Positions 18,526-27,442 are shown, counted from the first letter of the stretch. The stretch: DNA of 64,000 nucleotides from Hymenobacter amundsenii (GCF_002204745.1 NZ_NIRR01000001.1:1-64000); one strand, 5' to 3'. Notes: a model not told the origin generated them from the letters alone. A program made the numbers and translations.

Positions 18526-19089
18526 TTACAGGCCGTGCTGGCGGGCCAGCTCTAAAAGCTTTTTTCGGGCCCGGCTATACTGCGATTTAGAGGTCGATTC
18601 GGTGATGCCGAGAATACCGGCAATTTCGGCATGGTCGTACCCTTCGAGCAGGTACAGAGTCAGCACGACGCGGTAACCATCGGGCAGGTCCTGCACGCAG
18701 CGGCGCACTACGTCGGCCCGCCAACTGGTAATTTCCGGATCGGGGCCATGGTCGGCGGAGTCGGGAGCCGCGCCGTCGTGCTGCTCACCCAGCGGCACCA
18801 ACGTTAGGCGGCGGTTGCGCAGGCAGTTGATGCTTTTATTGATGACGATGCGCTTAAGCCAGGAGCCAAACGACGAGTCGCCTTTATAGCTGTGCAACTC
18901 CCGAAAGGCGCTCAGAAACGCTTCCTGCAACACATCCTCCGCCTCAGCAAAGTCGCCGGTAATGCGCAACGAGGCGTTGAACATGGCCTTGGAGTAGCGC
19001 TTATAGATTTCGGCCTGGGCTCGCCGGTCGCCTAAGCGGCACCGCTCGACTAGCGGGGCATTGATGTCGGTATAAGCAAAAGCCTCCAT
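18526..19089 (-). CDS. ECF-type RNA polymerase sigma factor
   Basis: A 187-residue sigma-70 factor of the extracytoplasmic-function class. Region 2 spans about residues 20-90 (ASLRITGDFAEAEDVLQEAF, SSFGSWLKRIVINKSINCL); region 4 spans about 130-185 (CVQDLPDGYRVVLTLYLLEG, HAEIAGILGITESTSKSQYS). The start at 19089 (MEAFAYTDIN) fits the normal family length; a longer frame reaches 19230. It leads a three-gene unit with a membrane protein and an exported adhesin-like protein, suggesting that it answers an envelope signal. Confidence 0.94.
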   Translation of the reverse strand: MEAFAYTDINAPLVERCRLGDRRAQAEIYKRYSKAMFNASLRITGDFAEAEDVLQEAFLSAFRELHSYKGDSSFGSWLKRIVINKSINCLRNRRLTLVPLGEQHDGAAPDSADHGPDPEITSWRADVVRRCVQDLPDGYRVVLTLYLLEGYDHAEIAGILGITESTSKSQYSRARKKLLELARQHGL

Positions 19090-19295
19090 AGGGTTTCGGC
19101 AGAATGAGCAGAAATTCGAAAAACGCGGAAAAGTAAATATCCGGTTTTCTGGGCAGAAACGGTGCGGCCGGCGGGCAAGCAGGAGAAAGACGACCGGGCC
19201 GGGCCGGGGTTGCACCCAATGATTTAACACACCAAGAGACTATAAAAAGTGTCACGCCCTGTCTATATTTCAACTCCTTGAACCACTACTACCTT

Positions 19296-19844
19296 ATGAA
19301 ATTTCTTCCAGCCCTGCTACTTGCAGGTATCTGCTTGGCAGCCTGCACTAAGAGGGATGCTGCGCCCACCATCGACTTCGGTCCCAATGGTGGCATTACC
19401 CAGCGTGACGCCAGCGGCAAGCTATTCGGCACTATCGATACAACCGACTGGACCGCTGATACCAAGAACTGGAACAAGCAAGAGCGGGCCTTATTCACTT
19501 TACCACTTGATGTGAATGCCCCCTACATCCTCCGCACCATCCCGGGTGAGTTTGGCCCCAATCCGAGCAGGCTGAATTCAACCTCGGGTTTCAGCCTCTA
19601 CGGTATTCCGTTTAATGCTATGTGGGAGCTGGCATTTGTCGATAAGAACTACAAGGTTGTCGACAGGCAGAAATACGGTCCTTTTAAGGTTGCCGACGTA
19701 CGGTTCCCGTTTGAGTTTCCCGCTGATAAGTTCGCTTCTGGCACTACTTACCGCGTGTACTACGTCGTTTATTCGACCAACTCGCCTGCCAGCAGTCCAA
19801 CGTTGTTTTTGAAAGGACACGGCGACATCAGCCTAATTCAGTAG
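19296..19844 (+). CDS. Lipoprotein of unknown function
   Basis: A 182-residue protein with a lipoprotein signal (MKFLPALLLAGICLAAC, lipobox LAAC). The mature part contains GTIDTTDWTADTKNWNKQE, reminiscent of small Bacteroidota surface lipoproteins, and strand-rich segments near the C-terminus (TTYRVYYVVYST). I do not recognise a domain. It is divergent from the sigma-factor unit and converges with the ALDH gene at a shared terminator. Its codons look less GC-biased than its neighbours, which may hint at recent acquisition. Confidence 0.8.
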   Translation: MKFLPALLLAGICLAACTKRDAAPTIDFGPNGGITQRDASGKLFGTIDTTDWTADTKNWNKQERALFTLPLDVNAPYILRTIPGEFGPNPSRLNSTSGFSLYGIPFNAMWELAFVDKNYKVVDRQKYGPFKVADVRFPFEFPADKFASGTTYRVYYVVYSTNSPASSPTLFLKGHGDISLIQ

Positions 19845-19862
19845 CGCCAGTTTCTGCAAATG

Positions 19863-19900
19863 CCAAACGGCCCACTCGGTAGAACCGAGCGGGCGTTTGC
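19863..19900. terminator. Bidirectional terminator hairpin
   Basis: The stem ccaaacggcccactcggt pairs with accgagcgggcgtttg around a three-base loop. It lies 18 bases after the lipoprotein stop and 18 bases before the convergent ALDH stop, so it can serve both genes. Confidence 0.8.
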
Positions 19901-19918
19901 ATAAGAACAAAGCAGCAG

Positions 19919-21517
19919 TTACACGTCGAATTTGATGCCTTGAGCCAGCGGCAGCGTGGTGCTGTAGTTGATGGTGTTGGTCTGGCGGCGCATGTACACC
20001 TTCCAAGCATCGGAGCCCGATTCGCGGCCGCCGCCGGTTTCCTTCTCGCCGCCGAACGCGCCCCCAATTTCGGCCCCGCTCGTGCCGATGTTCACGTTGG
20101 CAATGCCACAGTCGGAACCAGCTTGGCTGAGGAAGGTTTCGGCCTCGCGCATGTTGAGCGTAAAGATGCTCGACGACAAGCCCTGGCGTACGCCGTTCTG
20201 CAGCTCGATGGCCGCCGTTACATCGCCGCTGTACTTAATCAGGTACAGAATGGGTGCGAAGGTTTCGTCCTGCACCGTGGTGTATTCGTTCTTCGCCTCC
20301 ACGATGGCGGGCGTTACATAGGTACCGGTTTCGTAGCCTTCCCCTTCCAGCAGTTCGCCACCGATGAGCAGCTTGCCACCTTCGCTTTGCACGGCCTTCA
20401 GAGCCTTCTGGAAGCCGACTACCGAGTCCTTGTCAATCAGCGGTCCGACCAGCGTGCCGTCCTGCAGCGGGTGGCCGATAGGCAGGTTGGGGTAGATTTT
20501 GAGCAGGCGGGCCTTCACGTCGTCGTAAATCGAGTCGTGGATGATGAGGCGGCGGGTGCTGGTGCAGCGCTGCCCACAGGTGCCCACGGCCCCGAACACG
20601 ATGCCCGGCATAGCAATGCTCAGGTCGGCGTGCTCGGTGAGGATGATGGCGTTGTTGCCGCCCAGCTCCAGCAGCGACTTGCCCAGGCGGGCGCCCACGG
20701 CCTCGCCTACCTTCTTGCCCATGCGTGTGCTGCCAGTGGCCGACACCAGCGGTACGCGCCCATCGGCCGCCATTTTGGCCCCGATTTCGGCATCGCCAAT
20801 AATCAGGTTGAAAATACCCTCGGGCAGCTCGTTTTCTTCCAGCACGCTCTTGATGATGTGCTGAATGGCCACGCCGGTGAGCGGGGTTTTCTCGGAGGGC
20901 TTCCAAATGCAGGTGTCGCCGCAGACGGCGGCCAGCATAGCATTCCAGCTCCAGACAGCCACTGGGAAGTTGAAGGCCGAGATGATGCCCACCACGCCCA
21001 GCGGGTGGTACTGCTCGTACATGCGGTGGGCGGGCCGCTCCGAGTGCATGGTCAGGCCGTGCAGCTGACGCGAAAGGCCCACAGCAAAGTCGCAGATGTC
21101 AATCATTTCCTGCACTTCGCCGAGGCCTTCCTGCAGAATTTTGCCCATCTCGTAGCTCACCAGCTTGCCCAGGTCGTCCTTGTGGTCGCGGAGCTTGTTG
21201 CCAATCTGGCGCACAATTTCGCCGCGCTTGGGCGCCGGCACCAGCCGCCAGGTTTTGAAAGCCTCCTGAGCCTTGGTTACCACATGCTCGTAGTCTTCGG
21301 CCGTAGCCATGGCTACGGCACCGATTACCTTGCCATCGGCGGGCGAATGGATGGTGCGGGTGTTTTTGTTGTCGGTGCCGCCCCACTCCAGGCCGGTGCT
21401 CCAGGCGGCGTTGTGGGCCTGTACGCCCAGCTCGCGCAGTACCTGCCGGATGCCGTGGTGGTCGTGGTCCTGAACATCGGTGCCGGTGGCAACTGCTTCT
21501 TCGAGTGCTTGCTTCAT
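19919..21517 (-). CDS. ALDH7-family aldehyde dehydrogenase (alpha-aminoadipic semialdehyde type)
   Basis: A 532-residue NAD(P)-dependent aldehyde dehydrogenase, close to the antiquitin/ALDH7 group, which oxidises alpha-aminoadipic semialdehyde (piperideine-6-carboxylate) in lysine catabolism. Family blocks are APKRGEIVRQIG, SYEMGKILQEGLGEVQEMID, VGIISAFNFPVAVW, the catalytic Glu in SLLELGGNNAI, the catalytic Cys in GTCGQRCTSTRR, GGGRESGSDAWK and the terminal LPLAQGIKFDV. An N-terminal extension of about 20 residues is present. No lysine pathway genes are adjacent. The enzyme family is very likely, the physiological substrate only probable. Confidence 0.93.
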   Translation of the reverse strand: MKQALEEAVATGTDVQDHDHHGIRQVLRELGVQAHNAAWSTGLEWGGTDNKNTRTIHSPADGKVIGAVAMATAEDYEHVVTKAQEAFKTWRLVPAPKRGEIVRQIGNKLRDHKDDLGKLVSYEMGKILQEGLGEVQEMIDICDFAVGLSRQLHGLTMHSERPAHRMYEQYHPLGVVGIISAFNFPVAVWSWNAMLAAVCGDTCIWKPSEKTPLTGVAIQHIIKSVLEENELPEGIFNLIIGDAEIGAKMAADGRVPLVSATGSTRMGKKVGEAVGARLGKSLLELGGNNAIILTEHADLSIAMPGIVFGAVGTCGQRCTSTRRLIIHDSIYDDVKARLLKIYPNLPIGHPLQDGTLVGPLIDKDSVVGFQKALKAVQSEGGKLLIGGELLEGEGYETGTYVTPAIVEAKNEYTTVQDETFAPILYLIKYSGDVTAAIELQNGVRQGLSSSIFTLNMREAETFLSQAGSDCGIANVNIGTSGAEIGGAFGGEKETGGGRESGSDAWKVYMRRQTNTINYSTTLPLAQGIKFDV

Positions 21518-21580
21518 GGGGTACGGAATATGGGTGGGGTAAGGGTTGCGGGAGAACGAGGTAGCCGGAGTGGCCTCTTA

Positions 21581-21588
21581 CAAAGCTA
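21581..21588 (-). promoter_or_regulatory. Candidate -7 promoter element for the ALDH gene
   Basis: The minus strand reads tagctttg, an exact match to the Bacteroidota -7 consensus TAnnTTTG. It lies about 64 bases before the ATG. No convincing -33 TTG box is seen at the expected distance, so this is a partial match. Confidence 0.45.
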
Positions 21589-21643
21589 ACAAAAGCTTTC
21601 GGGGTGAGTTTTTTGGCGCTCGGCATCAGGGCCAAGGCAACAC

Positions 21644-21680
21644 AAAAAACCCTGCCGCAGCAGCCGCCACGGCAGGGTTT
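21644..21680 (-). terminator. Terminator of the degP gene
   Basis: On the minus strand aaaccctgccg pairs with cggcagggttt, followed by a run of T. It starts 56 bases after the DegP stop codon. It is a classical intrinsic terminator for the protease gene. Confidence 0.85.
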
Positions 21681-21735
21681 AGTTGTCTTTTCAGGAAGTA
21701 ATCCGGATTCCGGCTTTCGCCAGGAAAAGACTGTT

Positions 21736-23247
21736 TTACTGGCCCTGGCCGATGGGGTAGTAAGCCTTGCGGCCGTCGGGATACACGCCTTCTACCAGCG
21801 CGCCGTCGGTTTCCTTGGCTGCTTCGAGCAGGCGCTGTACATCCTGGGGCTTCTCGACGCGGTTCTTGTCGATGCGGGTGATGATGAAGCCGTCGGCAAT
21901 ACCGGTTTCGCGGAAGTTCGATTCGCGGATGCCAGTGATTTTGGCGCCGCCTTCAATGCCGAGCTTACCCTGCTCTTGGCGCGATACCGGGCTCAGGTTG
22001 GCACCCTCGTACTTCACACTCGTGGCGGCCGTTTCCCGAATCACGTCGGTGGTGCCAGTGGCGTTGCGCAGGGTGGCGCTGGCGTTCCGCTCGCGGCTGT
22101 CGCGCAAGTAGGTAATCTTGATCTTATCGCCGGGGCGGAAACGGGCCACCTGCTCCTGGAGTTGGGAAGACGTGTTCACCTTCGCGCCGTTGATTTCCGT
22201 GATAACGTCGCCCTCCTTGAGGCCGGCTTCGGCGGCGGCGCTGTTTTTACCGGCGCTCATCACGTACACCCCCTTCAGGTTATCAAGCTTCTTCTCGGAA
22301 GCCAGCGTAGCATCCACTTCCCGAATCTGCACGCCTAGCAGGGCGCGTTGCACCACTTTATACTTCAGCAGATCGTCAATCACCTTGCTCACGATGGAGC
22401 TGGGCACGGCGAACGAGTAACCAACAAACGAGCCGGTTTGCGAAGCAATGGCCGAGTTAATACCAATTAGGTCGCCATTGAGGTTAACCAGCGCCCCGCC
22501 CGAGTTACCGGGATTCACTACGGCGTCGGTCTGCAGAAACGACTCGATGCCCATGCCGTCTTCGCGGCGCAGAATATTGATGTTCCGGCCCTTGGCCGAA
22601 ATGATACCCGCCGTTACGGTCGAGTTCAGGTTGAAAGGGTTGCCTACGGCCAGTACCCACTCGCCCACTTTCACATCGTCGGAGTTGCCGTAGCGGATGA
22701 AGGGCAAGTTGTCGGCCTTTACTTTGAGCAAAGCCAGGTCGGTGTTGGGGTCCCGGCCCACCAGCTCGGCCTCAAACTTGCGCTTATCGTCCATCACCAC
22801 CTCAATTTTGCTGGCTTTGTCGATGACGTGGTTGTTGGTGACGATATAGCCATTAGCGGCGATAATCACGCCCGAACCCGAACCCTGCTGCGGGCCTTGC
22901 TGACGGCCGCGGCCGTGGTTCTGCTCGAAGTCGTCGCCGAAGAACTGGCGCAGGAACGGGTCCATGCGCATGGCGGCATCGTTCTGGCTAGCCTGGGGCG
23001 AATATTCGGTCATGACGTGCACGACGGCCGGGGTAACGGTAGCGGCGGCGGCCGTAAAGTTCAGGCCCTCGGGCACGGCGTACGTGCTGCTTTTTAATTC
23101 ACTGGTGTAGCGAACATTTGGGTCGGCGGCCAGGGCCTGGGGCGAGTTGTCGCGCGCGGGCTCCAGCATTTTATAACCTCCTACGGCCACGCCTCCGCCC
23201 AGAATGGCGGAGCCCAGCAGGCCGAGCATCAGTTGTTTTGCTTGCAT
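21736..23247 (-). CDS. degP: Do-family (DegP/HtrA) periplasmic serine protease
   Basis: A 503-residue envelope protease/chaperone. An N-terminal uncleaved anchor or signal segment (residues 5-26) exports it. The trypsin-like domain holds the catalytic triad: His in VTNNHVID, Asp in DPNTDLALLKV and Ser in VNPGNSGGALV. Two PDZ domains follow (about residues 300-390 and 415-500). The region before the His is rich in Gln/Gly, as in many Do proteins. The gene is single, with its own terminator. It probably degrades or refolds misfolded envelope proteins. Confidence 0.94.
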   Translation of the reverse strand: MQAKQLMLGLLGSAILGGGVAVGGYKMLEPARDNSPQALAADPNVRYTSELKSSTYAVPEGLNFTAAAATVTPAVVHVMTEYSPQASQNDAAMRMDPFLRQFFGDDFEQNHGRGRQQGPQQGSGSGVIIAANGYIVTNNHVIDKASKIEVVMDDKRKFEAELVGRDPNTDLALLKVKADNLPFIRYGNSDDVKVGEWVLAVGNPFNLNSTVTAGIISAKGRNINILRREDGMGIESFLQTDAVVNPGNSGGALVNLNGDLIGINSAIASQTGSFVGYSFAVPSSIVSKVIDDLLKYKVVQRALLGVQIREVDATLASEKKLDNLKGVYVMSAGKNSAAAEAGLKEGDVITEINGAKVNTSSQLQEQVARFRPGDKIKITYLRDSRERNASATLRNATGTTDVIRETAATSVKYEGANLSPVSRQEQGKLGIEGGAKITGIRESNFRETGIADGFIITRIDKNRVEKPQDVQRLLEAAKETDGALVEGVYPDGRKAYYPIGQGQ

Positions 23248-23631
23248 GGGTATTGAAAAAATGGGTGATAAAAAATGTCGGAAGTGAAAATACCGCTAAA
23301 AGGCGAATGAGCAATAAACCGGTCCCTAGGCTCGCCTGCTTAGCTGGTTCTCTAACGCCAGAGCCCAGCGAATGGTGTCCGGTTGCATGGGCGTTCAGGG
23401 AGTAAAACAGCCCGTTGGTAGAATGTTTTGGCTGTGGCCGAAGGGTCAGACGGTTAGCACCTGCTCTGGGCAACCAAACGCCAATAAAAAGGGCACCCGA
23501 AACGGATGCCCTTATGACGGTGCAATTAGCATACCTCAACCTAGTGCCTGGTTGGCTTCCCGATATCGAAAGGCAGCCCCGGCTGCGAGCTGGCGCCAGT
23601 GTGAGTTGGACATCGATAGCCGGCACGGCCA
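23248..23631. other. Intergenic region of 384 bases without a gene
   Basis: The region holds the upstream sequence of degP, the minus-strand terminator at 23486-23513 and the 118-base 3' region of the beta-barrel gene. Short reading frames here have no protein-like features. I see no tRNA or other structured RNA. Confidence 0.6.
23486..23513 (-). terminator. Terminator downstream of the beta-barrel gene
   Basis: The minus strand forms aagggcatccg-ttt-cgggtgccctt followed directly by ttttta. It lies about 120 bases downstream of the 23632-24450 gene and faces the right way for it. Confidence 0.8.
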
Positions 23632-24450
23632 TTAGTGTTGCGTTGGCAGAATAATTCGGTCGCTTGACAAGGCGTTTTTGCCGAGCAGGAAGCGCAGATC
23701 AAGCCCCAGCACGGGGGTGCGCAGGTTGGTGCGCCCTCCCGAAACAGGATTGCCATTCTGGTCGAACTGTGGCAGGGCATTGATGTACTGGGTTTGCAGG
23801 GCCACCCAAGGCGTAAAGTCGATGCGGGGTGAGAGGCGCACGCCCACTTCGGCCCGGGCACTACCAAAGTCAATAAAACGCTCCTTGTTCTGGTTGGCCT
23901 CGCGCTGGAAGCGCAGGTAAGCCAGCGCCTCATAGGAGAGCCGGGGCCGCAACTTCAGGCGCGGTCCAAAGCCAAATTCGCGGTCCAAGCCCAGCCGCAG
24001 CCGCGCGTGCGCCCGGTTGCCATTGTTGCTGAAAGAATCGTTTGTAGATGCTGCGTATTCCGTCGCCAGCCGCTGCGAGAAGCGGAATGACCCGATCGGG
24101 CCAGCGTGCCGAAGCAGTACCCCGGGGGTAAGATTGCCAACTACTCCCAGAAAGTCGCCGTAACCTCCACCCGCGTCGCTGCCGATGCGCAACGTCGGTC
24201 CCCAACTCCAGTGCTCGTTCCAGAAGTGTTCGTAGCCCACCCGAAGCTGGCCCCCGGCAAATGTGCTCCCCCCGCGGTTGGTCTGGCTAAATGCATTCAC
24301 CCCGACCAGCACGTAATCGTTGCCTGGCAGGGCGATTTCGGCTTGTACTTCGGGTAACAACACTACGTTGGAAGTGCTACGATCCTGGGCGGCAGCATTT
24401 TCAGCCAGCAGCAAAAGTAGCGCGGTGGCGCCGGGCAGAAGAATACGCAT
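23632..24450 (-). CDS. Predicted outer-membrane beta-barrel protein
   Basis: A 272-residue protein with a signal peptide (MRILLPGATALLLLL, cleavage near NAAAQ). The rest consists of alternating hydrophobic/polar strands with aromatic ends (AGGQLRVGYEHFWNEHWSWG, FRFSQRLATEYAAS, RLRLGLDREFGFGPRL, IDFTPWVALQTQYIN), typical of a small outer-membrane barrel. I do not recognise a specific family. The ATG at 24450 is chosen because the longer frame to 24963 adds residues with no signal sequence. Function unknown. Confidence 0.8.
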   Translation of the reverse strand: MRILLPGATALLLLLAENAAAQDRSTSNVVLLPEVQAEIALPGNDYVLVGVNAFSQTNRGGSTFAGGQLRVGYEHFWNEHWSWGPTLRIGSDAGGGYGDFLGVVGNLTPGVLLRHAGPIGSFRFSQRLATEYAASTNDSFSNNGNRAHARLRLGLDREFGFGPRLKLRPRLSYEALAYLRFQREANQNKERFIDFGSARAEVGVRLSPRIDFTPWVALQTQYINALPQFDQNGNPVSGGRTNLRTPVLGLDLRFLLGKNALSSDRIILPTQH

Positions 24451-24569
24451 ACAGACAAGGATAAACTGACAAGCCCCCAGAACAGGTAGCACTCCAGGAT
24501 ACGAGAGGAGGAAAATAACCGCCGGATGCGGCGCTAAGCGGAAGCGTTGCACGCCCCCCAACCAGCCAG

Positions 24570-25772
24570 TTAGGCCTTCTCCGCCAGCTCGCGCAGCGTC
24601 AGCCAGGCCATCAGGCCGGGGCCGACTTCCAGCGCATGCGGGTCGATGTCGAAAGTGGGCGTGTGGACGCTGGAGGTGAGGCGGCCGCTGCCATCGGCGG
24701 CGGCGGTACCTAGGCGGTAGAAGCAGGCGCTGGCGGCTTGGCTGAAATAGGCAAAATCCTCGGCGGCCATCCACTGGTCGAGCTCCACCACATTTTCGCG
24801 GCCCAGGTATTCCACGGCAGCCTGCTCGGTGCGTGCCGTGAGGGCGGGCTCGTTTTCGAGGTAGGGGTAGCCACGGCGGATCTCCAGCTCGCAGCTCGCG
24901 CCCATGCTCACGGCCAGCCCCTCGCAGAGACGGCGCAGGTGCTCGTGGGCCTCGTTGCGCCACTCCTCGTTCAGGGTCCGGAACGTGCCTTCCAGCTTCA
25001 CCTCATTGGGAATGACGTTGGTGGCACCCTGGGCAATTACCTTCCCAAACGAGAGCACCGAGGGCAGCTTGGGGTTGGCGCGGCGGCTCACAATCTGCTG
25101 GGCGGCCACGATGATATGGGCGGCCACCAGCACCGGGTCTACGTTCTGCTCGGGCATAGCGCCGTGGCCGCCCTTCCCACGCACGGTCAGGTACAGCTCG
25201 TCGGTGCTGGCCATGTAGCGGCCGGCCCGCAGGCCCACCTTGCCGGCTGGTAATAGCGGAAACACGTGTTGCCCCAGCACGCTGTCGGGCCGGGGGTTTT
25301 CGAGCACGCCCTCGGCAATCATCAGCGACGCGCCCCCCGGCAGCAGTTCTTCGCCGGGCTGAAACATCAGCTTCACGCTACCTTCAAACTCCTCCTTAAG
25401 CGCCACCAGAATGCGGGCCACTCCCAGCAGCGACGACGTATGCACGTCGTGGCCGCAGGCGTGCATTACGCCGGGGTTCGTGGATTTGTAGGGCACCTCG
25501 TTCTGCTCCGTAATCGGCAGCGCGTCCATATCGGCGCGCAACGCCACAGTGCGGGCGCCGGGATTGCGGCCCTCGATTACGGCTACTACGCCCGTTTTAG
25601 CAATAGCCTGGGTTTGCAGCCCCAACTTTTGCAGCTGCGCCGTCACGAAGGCCACCGTTTCGTGCTCTTTAAACGAGAGCTCGGGGTGAGCGTGCAAATG
25701 CTCGCGCAACGCCACGGTTTCGGCGGCGGCTTCGGCAGCTAGTTGCTTGACACGAGGTAGCAGGTGGTTCAT
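24570..25772 (-). CDS. M20-family amidohydrolase
   Basis: A 400-residue metal-dependent amidohydrolase of the M20D group (hippurate hydrolase, IAA-amino acid hydrolase, N-acetyl-diaminopimelate deacetylase). Metal ligands are visible: CGHDVHTS, the PGEE pair, the lid-domain GKGGHGAMPEQNVDP and a C-terminal H in SSVHTPTFD. Residues about 180-300 form the dimerisation domain. Length is normal. Because dapF lies elsewhere in this window a diaminopimelate role is conceivable, but relatives act on many N-acyl amino acids. A single gene, followed by repeat copy D. Confidence 0.92.
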   Translation of the reverse strand: MNHLLPRVKQLAAEAAAETVALREHLHAHPELSFKEHETVAFVTAQLQKLGLQTQAIAKTGVVAVIEGRNPGARTVALRADMDALPITEQNEVPYKSTNPGVMHACGHDVHTSSLLGVARILVALKEEFEGSVKLMFQPGEELLPGGASLMIAEGVLENPRPDSVLGQHVFPLLPAGKVGLRAGRYMASTDELYLTVRGKGGHGAMPEQNVDPVLVAAHIIVAAQQIVSRRANPKLPSVLSFGKVIAQGATNVIPNEVKLEGTFRTLNEEWRNEAHEHLRRLCEGLAVSMGASCELEIRRGYPYLENEPALTARTEQAAVEYLGRENVVELDQWMAAEDFAYFSQAASACFYRLGTAAADGSGRLTSSVHTPTFDIDPHALEVGPGLMAWLTLRELAEKA

Positions 25773-25790
25773 AGGTTTTGACTGTTAGCT

Positions 25791-25897
25791 AAAGGAACGT
25801 CATTCCGAGCGAAGCGAAGAATCTCGCGTGCTGATGTTGCAATAGTAATCCAACGTCACACGCGAGATTCTTCACTTCGCTCGGAATGACGTTCTTT
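25791..25897. repeat. Dispersed palindromic repeat, copy D
   Basis: Arms run from 25791 to about 25832 and from about 25857 to 25897, with the shared core cattccgagcgaagcgaaga and its inverted copy (one mismatch, ttcacttcgc). This copy lies upstream of the amidohydrolase start and downstream of the SPOR lipoprotein stop, in a tandem rather than convergent gap. Confidence 0.9.
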
Positions 25898-25954
25898 AGT
25901 TGTTGGCGCGATAAGCGGAGGCTAGCGGCTAATAGCTTTCAGCTAACAGCCAAA

Positions 25955-26494
25955 TCAATAGCCCGATTTATTGATGTTTACCTGCATGGACTCCAGTTCG
26001 GCGCGGGGGGCCAGGGGGCGGATGCGCAACAGCGCCTGGGCGGCTTCGAGGCGGGTAAGGTAGTCGCCGACTTGCAGGCGGAAGATGGGCTGCTTGTAGG
26101 TCAGGTAATCGGTTTCCTCGGGGTAGCGGCTGATGATGGCCCGGCGCACACTCATCGCCTTGTCCTTTTCCAACCCTACGTAGGCCAGTATGCGGTAGCC
26201 CTGGGCATACTTTACGTTTTGGTTGGTGAAGGCCTGGTCGCGCAGCCGCTGGTCTATCTGGGTATTTACCTGGTTGGTGGGCGCTACTACCCGGCCGCGC
26301 GGCGCGGCTGCCGTAGCGGCTGGCTTCGGGGCCGGAAACACCGGTCGGAACTGGCTCAGGTCTTCGGCCGGCCGTTGGGCGGCGAGGCGGCGGGTGGTAT
26401 CAGCAACTGGGGCGGCAGGCCCCGATGTCGCGCAGGACCCGAGCGACAACAGGGCGGAAAGCAATAGCACGTTACGAAGTAGCGGTAGAGTCAT
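25955..26494 (-). CDS. SPOR-domain-like lipoprotein
   Basis: A 179-residue lipoprotein: signal MTLPLLRNVLLLSALLSLGSC with lipobox SLGSC. The C-terminal half (about 90-165) resembles a SPOR peptidoglycan-binding domain: GYRILAYVGLEKDKAMSVRR, SRYPEETDYLTYKQPIFRLQ and VGDYLTRLEAAQALL. The start codon lies 23 bases inside the 3' end of deoC, so translation is probably coupled. SPOR proteins bind denuded glycan strands at division sites; that role is inferred here. Confidence 0.85.
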   Translation of the reverse strand: MTLPLLRNVLLLSALLSLGSCATSGPAAPVADTTRRLAAQRPAEDLSQFRPVFPAPKPAATAAAPRGRVVAPTNQVNTQIDQRLRDQAFTNQNVKYAQGYRILAYVGLEKDKAMSVRRAIISRYPEETDYLTYKQPIFRLQVGDYLTRLEAAQALLRIRPLAPRAELESMQVNINKSGY

Positions 26495-27194
26495 GAGCGG
26501 AAGCGGTTTCAGATTCGGCAGCGCGTTGGGCAGCGTTTTCCGCGCCGGGTTCGGCCAGCAAAGCTACGCCATCGGAAGCGCCAATCCGGTCGGCCCCGGC
26601 GGCCACCAGGGCCAAGGCAGCTTCGCGGGTGCGGATGCCACCCGAGGCTTTGAGGCGGATGTGCGTGGGCAGCGAGGCCCGCATCAACTCAATATCGGCC
26701 ACCGAGCCCCCCCGACTGGCAAAACCGGTGCTGGTCTTCACGAAGTTGGCCCCGGCCTCGGCGCAGAGCCGGCACGCCATCACTATTTCGGCCTCCGTGA
26801 GCAGCGCCGTTTCGATAATCACCTTTAGCAACGCCCCGCGCAGCCGGCACAACTCGGCCAGTTGCCCGATTTCGTCTTCCACTTCCTCCTGGCGGCCGGC
26901 TTTCAACGCCCCTACATTGAGCACCATGTCCAGCTCGGTGGCGCCGTCGGTCAGGGCCAGATGCCCCTCGAAGAATTTCACCTTCGCCAGCGCATAGCCC
27001 AACGGGAACCCAATAACGGTACAAACGGCTACCCCCGAGCCTTGCAGCTCGTCGGCCGCCTGGCGCACGTAGCAGGGCGGTACGCAAACGCTGGCAAAGT
27101 GGTGGGCCGCGGCCTCCGTGCAAAGCCGGGTGATCTGGGCCGGCGTGGCATCGGGCTTGAGCAGCGTATGGTCGATGTATGGCGCGAGGTTCAT
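26472..27194 (-). CDS. deoC: Deoxyribose-phosphate aldolase
   Basis: A 240-residue class I aldolase that cleaves 2-deoxyribose-5-phosphate to glyceraldehyde-3-phosphate and acetaldehyde in nucleoside salvage. Family motifs: YIDHTLLKPDAT, VCTVIGFPLG, ELDMVLNVGALK, FVKTSTGF with the Schiff-base lysine, and RLKASGGIRT. The start at 27194 (MNLAPYIDHTLL) fits the family; a longer frame reaches 27263. A C-terminal tail of about 25 residues rich in Ala/Glu/Ser is unusual and is the part that overlaps the SPOR gene. Confidence 0.95.
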   Translation of the reverse strand: MNLAPYIDHTLLKPDATPAQITRLCTEAAAHHFASVCVPPCYVRQAADELQGSGVAVCTVIGFPLGYALAKVKFFEGHLALTDGATELDMVLNVGALKAGRQEEVEDEIGQLAELCRLRGALLKVIIETALLTEAEIVMACRLCAEAGANFVKTSTGFASRGGSVADIELMRASLPTHIRLKASGGIRTREAALALVAAGADRIGASDGVALLAEPGAENAAQRAAESETASAHDSTATS

Positions 27195-27307
27195 TTCGGG
27201 AGGAAGCTTAGGAGCAAAAAGTGAATGATGATGCTCGGCAGGTACTCTTTCTAGCTTGCACAAGCGCCGGACTTCAGGCCTGATAGCCTCTCAAAAACCT
27301 TTCCAGC

Positions 27308-27349
27308 AAAAACCCCGGCTCGCTACCAAGCGGCAACGAACCGGGGCTT
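27308..27349 (-). terminator. Terminator of secA
   Basis: The minus strand has aagccccggttc pairing with gagccggggttttt and ends in a T run. It lies 94 bases downstream of the secA stop and before deoC, separating the two units. Confidence 0.82.
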
Positions 27350-27442
27350 ACGCCAAATAACACGCATTTCAACAGACGAAATACCTAAAGGAATCGGAAC
27401 ACCGGAATGTCATCCTGGACCTTTAGCCTTCAGGCTTCGGAG

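Noticed and set aside
19940-21589. Plus-strand reading frame of 549 codons
   Set aside because: Antisense to the ALDH7 gene, whose motifs are certain.
23171-23632. 153-codon minus-strand frame between degP and the barrel gene
   Set aside because: It overlaps the degP start, crosses a terminator and has no protein-like features.
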